Part shown: piece by piece, positions 1 to 10,900 of the stretch
Layout of the letters: each line of letters starts with the position of its first letter
Position numbering within the stretch: the first letter of the stretch is position 1
Source: Acanthaster planci
Lineage: Eukaryota > Echinodermata > Asteroidea > Valvatida > Acanthasteridae
Direction: 5' to 3'
Length of the DNA: 64,000 bases
NCBI RefSeq assembly: GCF_001949145.1
Contig: NW_019091362.1
Location: forward strand, 9,911,664-9,975,663
The notes under the pieces: model-generated
Database searches by the model: none
Told to the model about the DNA's origin: nothing
What the model saw: the letters and a program-made list of their open reading frames with translations, nothing else
Program-made: the position numbers and the translations under genes

Positions 1-172
1 GGGGAATACGCCCCTTCCTCTGTTGGCAGATCCTGTGATGGAGCGGAGCTTGACGTGGTCTATTAATGATTGACAGCTGCCCCAATTTGAAAGTGCTGCC
101 CCAGTTTGAAAGTAATTCCGCCATCCTTTTAAAAAAATCCTGACGTCTCGTTTCATTTCCACTCTCGGGCTA

Positions 173-330
173 TCAATGGTAGTAGCCACTTGAGCCGCCG
201 GAACTGCTCTCGGAACCACTTTTTCGGCCAGAAGAGCGCGAGCCCCCATCGGAGGAACTACTCCCAGCAGAGGAACTTGAAGACTTTGAGTTGCTTCCAG
301 ACGAGTTGCTAGAGGCTCGGTTTGATATAC
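173..330 (-). CDS. Lectin terminal exon: Ser/Gly-rich C-terminal tail
   Basis: The acceptor at 332-331 (TTTAAG) opens an exon in phase 1. Its first two bases complete the final Cys of SUEL domain 2. It then codes for about 51 residues dominated by Ser and Gly with a few Lys/Arg, ending GGSSGYYH and TGA. No hydrophobic anchor or GPI-type end is visible, so a secreted or matrix-bound protein is likely. The plus strand is also open across this stretch as an acidic peptide, but it has no start codon and a stop immediately upstream. The phase match and restored Cys favour the lectin tail. Confidence 0.7.
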
Positions 331-2204
331 CTTAAACAGTGCATAGGAACGTAAATCAGCGACAACACAACAGCAATGTCAGCAGTGATGCAGCTGCAAC
401 AGAAATGCATAGCAACAACAGTAATGAAGCTGAGACAACAGGGACAACAGCTGCAGCGGGAATAACAGCAAAAAGCTAACATAAAATGTCGAACTTAATT
501 GTTGAGCCTACGTTTTTGAAGCACCAAACGGCTGTTACATGTATTGCACCGATGCAGTTTGCCATTGCGCGGTGTTCCCTTCCCTTTATCAAAAAGCCTT
601 TTTGGTACCGAACGAAAATGGATTTTCTTCGAAAGAACAGCGTGTAGTCTTTTCTGTAGTTCAAATCACTCAAGGTATGCGTACTGGAAAGAAGCATGCA
701 GTCTATGTTAACTGATGTTACTTCAGTAAGCATTTTATTCCAAACAAGCATCAATGTTTAAGTCTAGGCAAAACCAAAATCTAACCAACTTACATAGGTA
801 ACGAACAAAGAGATACTTGTGAGTCCCCGGGCAAGGATCACCGAAGACGTGGGCGCTAGCACGCACATTACACCACCGCTTGCCTTCACATCTCTGCTTG
901 ACAATCTACAGACATTTTTGAGAGTTCCATCAGTGCAAAGAGACAAAAGTAAAAAAGACACGAAAAATGGCTCTTTACTGGCTCTGCAGAGAAGCAAAAC
1001 AAAATAGACCACGGGCGAAAATTACTAAGGCGGCCTACCAGACGTTTTTCACGGAAGCAGGAAACTGTGTAAATTTCAAAATAGACGAGGCACACAAATG
1101 TTTCCTTTTCAGAGAATCGTTGTTATCTAAGCCCACTGACTCACTTTGAGTCCAGAATCAGACACACAGTGCACACTCTTCAGCCAGTAGGGGTCCGTTG
1201 GACAGACTGCGTTGCCATGGACACGGCCAAAGAGGGCATGGTCGAGAGCAATGTGATGGTGTTTCTTACAGTCGATATTCAGCGTCTCATCCTGACAGAC
1301 GAGCTTTGTTCTCATGGATGGGTAGTCACCTTCAAGAAACAAAATGAAGAAGTAAAGGCAGCTTATTTATTGAGGAAACATTGACTTTTTAGGATGACGT
1401 CTTCAGGCGGTATTAAACCACCCAAATCCATTCTCTGGACCGTCCCTCTAGATTTCAGAACTGTTGCCCTGCACAAAATGAATGTTTCTAGAAGTGGGGG
1501 AAAAGTCTATGGCGGCTGGGGCGAAGTTCACAAATATTTGCAAATGAATCACATTTTTTGGAAAATTTGCCTTCATATAGTTTGTCCCAATCGAGGCCAG
1601 TGTACGACTCAAACACAGGGCAAACGTGGGGGATATAGTAGGGGCCATGCTCGATTGTTTTTGTTTGTGGGGAACCTACCCAAAAGCAAATTTGCACCCC
1701 CCCCCCGAAGAAAGGGGTTCTGCATCTTGCGTTGCATATACGGAAGCATAAATGTTACAGTGACTGTGTTGGCCAGATTCCCGCTAAACGTTCACAAATC
1801 CATGGAAATGTTATTTCATCCAATTATAGATCCATCAGACGGAGGAAAATCTGTATGACTAGACTGTTATGCTCTTTGCAAGTCTGCTGTTTTTTCCCTC
1901 TTGAAAAGAAAACTCCAATACACAAACTCACACGTGTATCGCACTTGAAGATATTTATCGTTCCCTCTGCACCGGTGCCCGAAGAACCTCCTCGTCGCCG
2001 GGACCTTGCACCAGCTCCCGCCCTGACACATGGCCCGCACGGCTAGCAAAGAGTTCGGCGCGACGCACCACTCACGGCTGTACGAGCCGCACGCTTGCTG
2101 GCCGGGGTACCGCCCGTAGTTCGCCCATTTTATGTTGAGGCCCTGCCCTAAAGGACAGTCGATATTCAGCCACTTGCCCTGGCAAGCAGTCTTGGTGATT
2201 TCTA
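173..2204 (-). CDS. SUEL-type (rhamnose/galactose-binding) lectin, 3' part of gene
   Basis: Four exons were assembled on the minus strand: 2204-1932, 1329-1145, 905-794 and 330-173 (stop at 175-173). All junction phases agree (1, 0, 1), and the split codons at both domain ends rebuild the conserved final Cys of each lectin domain. The product has two SUEL/Gal-lectin domains followed by a tail of about 50 residues rich in Ser and Gly. This family comprises secreted lectins that bind L-rhamnose or D-galactose and act in egg, coelomic fluid or innate-defence settings. The first exon found starts in phase 1, so at least one upstream exon with the signal peptide is missing. It should lie above 2204, possibly between 2205 and 4900. 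The gene is divergent to the receptor phosphatase gene. The family call is firm; the complete domain number is unknown. Confidence 0.85.
331..793 (-). other. Last lectin intron
   Basis: This intron lies between lectin exons 905-794 and 330-173, with a GTAAGT donor. About 360-470 is a low-complexity stretch (CAACAG/CAGCAG-like on plus, pyrimidine-rich on minus). A 92-codon minus-strand ORF at 476-754 lies inside it and was not accepted as an exon. Confidence 0.5.
794..1329 (-). CDS. Lectin exons: SUEL domain 2, split by an intron
   Basis: Exon 1329-1145 gives the first half (LVCQDETLNIDC, then ALFGRVHG). Exon 905-794 gives the second half (VKQRCEGKRWC, VFGDPCPGTHKYLFVRYLC). They join in phase 0 across 1144-906, with a GTGAGT donor and a CTGTAG acceptor. 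The canonical YGR is FGR here while GDPC is intact, the opposite of domain 1. The middle of the domain is a few residues longer than usual, so the exact end of the first exon is slightly uncertain. Confidence 0.85.
1932..2204 (-). CDS. Lectin exon: complete SUEL domain 1
   Basis: This phase 1-1 exon of 273 bases codes for one whole domain of about 90 residues. Visible family landmarks are ACQG near the start, LNIDCP, the sugar-binding ANYGR motif, NSLLAVRAMCQG, and KYLQVRYTC at the end. The usual FGDPC motif reads FGHRC, so the second sugar-binding motif is lost while YGR is kept. The acceptor has a strong pyrimidine tract just before 2204. The donor after 1932 reads GTGAGT. Confidence 0.88.
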
Positions 2205-4921
2205 CTCCAAAAGAAGACAAGAACACCTTGGTGGTTTGTATAAGTCACGCGGAATACAAAAACGTATGTCTACATGTGTCTGAAATAACAGGATTTCGTT
2301 TGTTATTGTTACAAGATATTCGTCAAATTGACAAGATGAAATAATTTGTCCAGTCATCAGCGAAGTTGTCTGTTTCCGTACTCCTATAAAATCTTACCCT
2401 CCCCATGCATAACTTAATTTACCCCAAAGAAAATATCCTCCGAGTACAAAATCACACATACTATACTACTATGACACAGCATTATAAATATATAGTACTG
2501 TCCAACCTGAAGTATGAGATGAGTGTGAGCTTGTCACCAAGCTCAGTACAGCCAGAAACGACCCAATGTGTAGCATGTTAGACACTGCTCATGCGAACTG
2601 AAACAACATGTCTTGAGTGAAGCTGCAGACAGGAGTGCTCTAGGCTGTTACACCAGCCGGTCATTTATACTTCGGTGGGAAAAATTGGCAGCCTCTAGCT
2701 CGATTTTGAGCCCGGAGGAGTTCGAAGAGATAAAGAGCTACTCCGGTGTGAATATGCGAGGTCAAAACGGACAAATGAGCCCCTCAGCCTTAACCTTGAT
2801 TACAAGAGATCCGCAGATGGTACGATAGCACTTCATGCTCACAAAACCTGATGGTCCTTTCGTTTACGTTACAATGTCTACGACATCACGCCCGACTACC
2901 ACCATACGTGATGGCATCATGCAACTCCAAAATAGTTTCTATAAAATTCAAAATCAGTGAGGTAATAAATTTCAAAAACAGTCGAGATGAAAAATAAGAA
3001 ATCAGATCTTCAACTTGGCCTAAACTATATGCATTTAATGCATGTAATTTATTCTCGCTCTTATCATGAGAAATGAGTGTGAAAAGGTCGTCCAATTAAT
3101 CTTTTTAATCACTCTTTCGTTTGTCATCAACACGAACAGAATTTCTACAGAACGGGATGATTCCAGTCTCTCTCAAAACAGAGCAATTTAATTTCCAGGT
3201 CGTATTGAAAAGTACATCTTATTTCAATCATTTTAATTTCTCCACGCTTTGTCATTGCAGGAAAACACTCTTCGTTTAAGGGGTTTTAAGTTTTAAAAAT
3301 ATCACTGGAAATATAAGTAAACATAATATGTTTGATTGAAACAAAGATAAATTTTTAGAATAAAGGAAATTTAAGACAGCAAAATGTCCAAAATTCTGGT
3401 AAATATTTTGTGCTAAAACAGCTGAGGTTTCCTCCTGAAATGACATCACAACTTTTGCTCTTGAATATGCAAATCAGCATTAACATCAAATCGGAAAGGC
3501 GCCAAGCAAAATGAAAGCAAACGTTGCAAAATGAATATAAGGTCAAATAAGACACAGAGGTGCATTTTTTCAAGGACCACATTAAAAATCGCAAAGCACA
3601 GGTCCTTTAATTTGTTTGGCCGAATGAAATTTGACCCCCAAACTGCGTGTCATGTAAAGTCACGCTACGCCACCTTCTCACGTTCAAAAGGGAAATGATC
3701 CGTTGTGTTGTAAGGTATCATACATAACTGTCATAACTGGTTGGTTTGACATACGAAAAGAAGACGAGCTTTTTACATTTCATCTGCCGAAAAATGGCAC
3801 CATACTTTTTTAATGAATAAAAATTGATCAAAAACAACTACTGAATAAAACAAACTCGGTCTTAATAGACTGGCGGAGGTTTCCTTCTTACATCTCAGCC
3901 ACAGTGAAATAGAATGAACACCAAAACAAATCAAACCAAACCTTCAGAAAATCGCCCGCTAATTCGACACAAATCTTAAATTTTACCCGTGTTCTGCCGA
4001 GAAGAACTAGAGCGGGGTGGCGACTGAACAAGTTTACTACACGGTTGAATGAGCCCAAAGAACGCCATGGTTTCACAGCACCGATGCCCGTCCTTATCCT
4101 TGGGGCACAGGCTTTTGTTATGGAAAGCAGAATACACCCTTCTCCCCCCTGTAGCCAATACCAATTCAACGAGTGCAAGCCGGCTCAATGGCTGGATGAC
4201 TAACTATCCTACCTGTATGCACACAAACAGCCACCCTTTCTGTTCTTTTGTGGCGTTCACGCTCTCCTGCACTCGGTCAAATTTTTCAGGGTGTTTTGGG
4301 GGGCATGGAATACTGCATTTCCCAACGTCATAACGGTGCGATGTTATTTTTCTGTATTAATGCTTTGGTATGAACTTCGACTACGCCTAACGCAACTGCA
4401 GTCGTCACCGTTCACCGAAACGTGTTGACTGGGTGTGGTACAGTTTTCCATTTTTCTCCTGTCGGTAGGCCTACACTAATCGTGAAAGTTGGGCCACCCT
4501 AAAGTTGATCTCTGCCCACGTTAAGTCATCGTTTACTTCATATCACCAGAGCTGCAGAGAAGAAACGTGATATTGATGCTGAAATGGCAGTCAGAAACTA
4601 ACCTTTTTGGAGTGGTTCAGGTCGTAATATTTTGTGGTATTATAAAACTTTGTGCGTGGGTGCAGCGTCCACCGATATCTTGATCGAGGACGGAGTATAA
4701 GGCATCGACCAACCTGCACTTCTTGGCATTTGGAGTTTTCGTTGGTCCTTGAACCAACCAAAGGGATTGTTGACTGTCACTCCCATCCCAGTTGCTAGCT
4801 AGAGACGTTCGATCACCCTCCCTCACGAGATAGGAGCTCTCTACGGCCTTCTTGTCGGTAACAAACCAGAGGATATAGAAGGCTTGAGGAGGCCAGGCCG
4901 GATACCAAGATCTGAGGCGAG
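2205..4921. other. Region upstream of both divergent genes
   Basis: I find no firmly supported gene here. It should contain the missing 5' exon(s) of the lectin gene, on minus, and the promoter and 5' UTR of the phosphatase gene, on plus. A possible lectin exon is 4148-3987 minus: it is phase 1 at both ends, so it would join SUEL exon 2204-1932 in frame, and it codes a Cys-containing stretch with CPKDKDGHRCC. All three frames are rather open there and no domain was recognised, so the call is weak. A TATAAAA lies at 4640-4646, about 280 bases before the receptor start codon. Confidence 0.3.
4640..4646 (+). promoter_or_regulatory. Possible TATA box of the receptor gene
   Basis: TATAAAA lies 276 bases before the start codon. 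The 5' UTR is not mapped, so this is only a positional candidate; a second TATAAG occurs near 4696. Confidence 0.2.
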
Positions 4922-4987
4922 ATGGGTTGGTGTGGCTTAGGGAACAGGCTTGAAGCTACTCTTCTTGTCTTTCTCGGACTTTTCTCA
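4922..4987 (+). CDS. Exon 1: start codon and signal peptide
   Basis: The ATG at 4922 has G at -3 and +4, a strong initiation context. The 22 codons start MGWCGLGNR and continue into a hydrophobic core, LLVFLGLFS, typical of a secretory signal peptide. The exon ends in phase 0 at a GTAAGT donor. The next exon lies 4.66 kb downstream. Confidence 0.8.
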
Positions 4988-7900
4988 GTAAGTAACAATT
5001 TTCATTTTAAAAGTCCTCTTTGTTGTGTTCACAGATATCCTTACCGATAAAAACAGTCCTCAAACAGAATAAAAAACAGTCCTCAGTCCTCCAGCAGGTG
5101 AAGGATTGAGGACTGTTAGGGTTAAGATATTTGGGTATTCAATACGATTGTACAGGATAACATTGTCGTCATTATGGCGAGGACTTCGGTATGGATATGT
5201 GGAAGACTTAACTTTTTAACAACAGATAACAATATGAGATATTGGAGTTTGTATAATATATTGCAACACTTAGGCCTACACCATAATTTACAGAGTTAAG
5301 ACGAATGAATATGACGTTCTTGATTATAAATTTTTGATGACATACATTATCTGTCATGAAGAAGAGAAAGTATTTTGAATAGGACCATTAAAATTTCCGA
5401 ATGTCCTAAACACCAAGTTTAGCCTTTTAATGACAAGTCTATTGCTCATAGGTACCGAACCCCCTTTATTTATTGGAATTCGATAACATCCCTTTTTAAT
5501 CTTGATGTTTGTTACACTGCAAAGATTTCAATGGACCAATATGGAATTCTTACTTAAAGGGGTCTGTGCAAACTCAGTGACAGTAATTCCAAGTACAAAT
5601 ATAGACTAGTATTTTTGCTTCAAAATAACGTTATGCAATCACGTCGCGGAGCCCATATCAGCATGTGTCTGAAAGACGTAGGCCTACAGTGTACTCGGGA
5701 AGACAACGTTCATAGCGAGCAAAAAGCGTTAAAGACAAGTTGTAGGATCATCATTTCAGACATGACGCAAAAATTCGTCTTCGGAAATAATTTCTCTGAT
5801 GACATTTATGAGAAATATCTCTAATTGCCTACGCTAAAAAGGGCTAATTACGGCCTGTGGAGTTAGGCAAGGATAGGGATATATACGTATACGTAGGGAA
5901 AACTAAAAAGTTACACTTTTGACACGATTAGAGCCGCTACCTAAACCCTCCTCATTCTCCTACAGGTGAAGGATATTGTTAGGGCCAAGGCGTACGTATG
6001 GATAATGCGGCACATCTGTTTTCTTATCTATTGATTAAATATAGTCTGCCCCTTTGCATTTGCATCAATTTCCATGTTATAAATTTTCCATTAGTAAATT
6101 TAATACTCTTGTGTATGACTATGATTGCTGCACAGCAGAATAACGAGACCTTATGCCGCGGCCAAAAAAAAAGCTAACAGCGTTTGCAAAATTGTGATTT
6201 TTTTTTCAACAAGATGACTGAGCAAGAATTCCTTCACTCTCCCGTTACAAAACAATGAGGTTTGTGAATTTCAAAAGGTACGGGAGAAAGGTTGCAGACC
6301 ATGTCACATTTTCTGACCTAATCATTGCACGAGTCAGAGTTGTAAGGAACTCGAGTCAGTGACTCGAGTCACAATATTTGGCCACTGGACTCGAGTTCTG
6401 ACTGGTAAACGACCGTGGCTCGACTCGAGTCCCTCATCGGATGACCCAATTCGAGTGGAAGTTAATAGGATTCGAGCCCCCCCCCCCAAAAAAAAGCAAA
6501 CTTCTTTGCGAAAAAAATTTGCAATGATTTACACTGCCGGTTGATAATGTTCATGCCGTGTGTTATTAGGCCCTATCTTCAGAGAAAGAATGTGGTGTGA
6601 CCACAAGTGACCCACAGGTAAATTTTCAAAATGGCAAAATATGACTTTCTCTTTGGTTATTTATTGTATTGCGCTCAAATACTAGTGACCCGAATTGACT
6701 CGAGCTAACTTAACTTTTCTGCTTAATGACTCGACTCGAGTCGAGTCATTACGTCACAATGACCTGACTCGACTCAAGTCACAAAAGGTAGTGACTCGTT
6801 ACAACTCTGCGCACAAATTTTCACCGTGAAAGGGCAACCTCGCCTTTCTACACTGCGTTTGTTTCAAAAATATTTCAAAATATGCGGAAACGGACGAGAG
6901 AAAAACAAAGACATTGAGTTTACACTTTGATCTGCCATGTGGGTAATCGACACACGCGAAATCACAGCTTACAACACCCTCTCAACACTGCCTCTTAAAA
7001 AAGGAGATGACTTCGTGTCGTAAGCCAGTTGAAAGCCGGTGTCTCTGTTTTCACTGCTATTAGCTGGTCATATACTGGTGCACGCTAATTACAAATCCAT
7101 AGTTTGAGTACAGAATAACTCGCCCCATGATCACTTACTTTCTCTACCTTGTTAGACCTCAACCCAATGGTAAGATGTGTTAGTGTTATGCGCAAGTTAA
7201 AAAGAAGTATAATTTGCGCAATGTAGAGATCAAAAACCAATTCACCACAGATGAAACGTGCATGAGACAATAAAGGGCGAATCCAGAACCAATTTTTCAG
7301 GGAGCCAATTGTGTATACAGAAACCGTGTCATAAGATAAATAAAGGTAATGTCCATTTTTTTAGTTTAACATGGAACAAAGTGGCACTGACTTACTCGTA
7401 TTTGTCAATTAAATTCAAGCTTGGGGCAATAGACATTAAAGGCCACTTTTGGTAACAATGATTACAAATGGTTGGATATTTAATCCAAATTGAAGACAAA
7501 AATTGGGTTATTCAAAGAGTCGTCTTGTGCTTATACTCTGTGCCCTTGTTTGTTTTCGCACTCCTTTCACAATGTGCTAATTCTTTTTACCATGCCCTAT
7601 GATATAAAAAACAAGATCACACAATCATTCAAAACACGTGAGAAGTCACGTCAACTGGCCCGTGCCGCAGATTGATGATTACTTTATTAGATGAGTTTTT
7701 TTAATAGGCTGTTGATAATCATCGACGCCTCCACACAAGAAGCGAAAATCACTGAATCGTAGTACTACATTTCTGAAAAACATACACCTCTGCAAAGTGC
7801 AAGAACCATGACACTTGAATCCTGTTTAGCATTTGAAGAATTCACCGCTGCTTAATCCACTGTTTCCCGGTAATTTTTCGGCACTAGCCTAAGGCCAACC

Positions 7901-10900
7901 AAATTCAAGGAGCCTTCATCGTGGATAGGTATAAAACAATACTTGATGATATCGCGAAAGGCGGTCAATGTTTACCAATTAATTTTTTCCCCTTTCTTTT
8001 TACCCAATTCACGCAGAAGCAGATTGGTGACAAGAATATTTTAGGGTGAGATTATGGGAGTGACAGTTTCGCCAGAATTCTGACCTGAATGCACTTCACT
8101 ATTGTGGTTCACGAGCAAGTTCACAGTATTTAACCGTTGGCTGATAGCCTGCAGAAAAAAATGCATTGTACTGTCGCTGATATTGTGCATGCGTAATGCA
8201 CACCCATGCGTTTTTACGGTTGAGGGGGGTCTCTGTGGAATTTATGGCGAAGTCTTTGGATTGCAAAGTCCGCAAAACATGTTTCAGTCAACAAAGAGCC
8301 CATTTTGTTAAATAATATGTTGTGAAAAGTGAATCTTCAAACCGAGATGTGGAAATATTCAATTCAGTGGTTTTACCTGTCGTTAGCTATTTGACTCGGA
8401 CTTTAATGGGCTCAAGTAGTTTTCTCCACCCTAGAGAAAAGGAAAAGTAATTCTTCACCTAAGTCACGCGTAATGCGGGAGGATTGTTTGTGAATACAAC
8501 TCTTTCTTCACAATACACAAGCGTCCATTTGCTTTTTCATTCTATATGGGTTTGACTTTTTCTTGATTGAAGTTCAAAGAGGTCTGAATTTTTCCCAGTA
8601 CTTAAACTGTGCTTCTCTGATTCAAATGTTGTATTATACGTCTAGTTCCAGCGCTTACTGAAAGGCATGACATTTTGGCGGGTGCACATCTAGTCCATTT
8701 AATTCAGTAGAGCAGTGCATTTCACTGGGAATGGAGTGAATACGTGCACACCGTTTTTATCGTCCTCAAACAGTACCCCCCCCTTGCAAGGACATACTGC
8801 CATTGGGACATAACATGTCCTCACTCTGGCATGAGATAGAGATTTTTCTATTAGAATGACATATGTGTATCTCTATAGGAAACCGAAATATCTCTGTTTA
8901 TAATATCGGGTTATGTCTAGTATTAGAATTTGAGAAATAGGGATAGAGATATCTCCGTTGGAAATATAGATAAATCAACATGAAATAGAGACAGTTTTGT
9001 GTGGAATAGACATATCTTCATGTAAGAAGAGATATATCTGTTTGGAATAGAGATATCTTTATTTGAAATAGAAATATCTTTATGAAAAATAGGTTCTATT
9101 TGAAATAGAGAAATCTTTGACATAGCGATAACGTGTCTTCACATTTATACAGCAGTTTCAGCGCTAGTCGATAACCCAGCCCCTCCCAGGCGGTTGTGGG
9201 GCTGACATTGAATATTGCCCTGTTGAAATACTGAACATCATAGCTGATTGCAGGTCTTTGAGTGATACTTAATGACTGTCCCTAACATGGCCGAGAGATG
9301 TACCCACCAGGGAGGCTGGGTACCTCCCCCTCCAAGATATGTTGCCTCTTTTGATAAAAAAAAGTATTAAAAGTGCCCTCATTTTAGAAATCATTACCAC
9401 GGCCTTTCTTTGGGGTTTAAATTAAAGATTCTTTCGATCGGACAGTTATTTTTCCAAAATTTTCTTTGGCCTCCCTCCTTTACTGCCAATGCTTGAGATG
9501 GCAGCTACTTTTTACAGTGTGACTGTGCCTACAAGTTATGTTATGAATTACAAGTTATAAGTTAGAGTTGTTTAAATTTAACTTTATTATTTTGTTTTTG
9601 TATTAAGGATTGATGAAATATTTATGGGGCATTTTTTTTCTTTCAACAGGTGGCTTCACTCCAAAATGTGGAAGGTATGTTATACAGCGTATATGTATAC
9701 CTGTTTCTTTTATGCTATAATTAATGTTTTTACTTAAATATTGTCGCATGTATTTAGACTGCAACTCAGCCGTTGGTTGCCATGCTCAAATAATTCAAAC
9801 TCAACTTTAGTTTTAATTTTCTGTAATCAGTTTATTTTCAGTCTGAGTCTTGCATATCTTGTCTTGAATAGAACTGGAAACTTGAATATTGAATAGCATT
9901 CTGCTCTGTTTTCCACAGTGTTTGTGAAAGGCATCTCAAAATGAGAATTTCACGACTATTACATGTAGGCTACTTTGACTTTTCATTTTCATTTTAAGTT
10001 CACTTCAGAAGTAAATAAGTGTTGAGGGGAAAAATACGCATTACATATACATGTAATATGTACATATACATGTATACACATGTATATGTTTGAACAAGAA
10101 CTGGCGTGCAGGCAGCCATGAGTTGTTTTAAATGTTCACCACCATGCTTTTCTGTTTCTTATCACAGTTCCCAATCTAGCTTTGTCCTTCAACGATGAAA
10201 CTGATACTATCAAGGAAGGTTCATCAGCCCAAGTGTTCAATTTTGATGTGGCCATCACCCTGTCGGGTACCAGTGACCCTGCAAGTGCAGAGGGGATCAG
10301 CGACAGGTGGAACTTAACCTTGGAGGTGCAAGACGGCGCTGGTGTCCCTTGTGCCCCTTCTGTCACTGTGTCACTCACAGCAGACCAGTCGGGCGTGGCC
10401 ATCCCCACAGGGGGCCAGGGCACCATGACAGGGGTGACTGCCACTGTTGACCTGAGTACCTGTCTCTGCGCCTCTGCGACTCAACTTCAGGTGACCTTGG
10501 GGTCACTTAGGTACACACTCGTGCCATCCATGCCAACAGCAACTGGAACGATAACCTGTCACAGTATGTTGCTTGAAGATACATCACTGTAATATGTTAT
10601 AATGAGACTTTTAATGGCTTAGCCTAATTTCTTTACTAATAAGATACAAACCATTTATGTAACTGTACAAACACTGAAGCTTTGTGCAAAATTGGTGGAA
10701 AATGACTCTTCTTCACTGAGTTTCTGGCAGACATTTTTACCTTAAACTGAAATATTTTTGATTGAAACAAAAAAACTTGGCCAGTTTTTTGCATAATCCC
10801 TCTCTCAAGCATAAAGAGATAGGCCACTCCACAGTCTACTTCATTCGATGTAATATTGAGGTAATCCTGAACTTGTTTGGTATTCAGCACCAAGTGAATT

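Larger units (their letters stand above)
4988..9649 (+). other. First intron, longest of the gene
   Basis: This 4.66 kb of AT-rich DNA carries a CTCGAGTC-rich inverted-repeat element (6335-6809) and a degenerate minisatellite (8890-9125). Short ORFs here lack splice context and protein similarity that I can recognise. First introns often hold enhancers, but no specific site is evident. Confidence 0.5.

Noticed and set aside
476-754. Minus-strand ORF of 92 codons with SVNIDC and a final FDILC, faintly like an SUEL domain
   Set aside because: It lacks YGR, DPC and the Cys pattern, has no acceptor in the right phase, and the flanking lectin exons join perfectly without it.
1394-1858. Plus-strand ORF of 154 codons
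   Set aside because: No recognisable domain, odd composition, no splice or promoter context; it overlaps a lectin intron antisense.
4617-4826. Minus-strand ORF of 69 codons upstream of the receptor start
   Set aside because: No domain match and no convincing splice sites; it lies in the probable promoter/5' UTR of the receptor gene.
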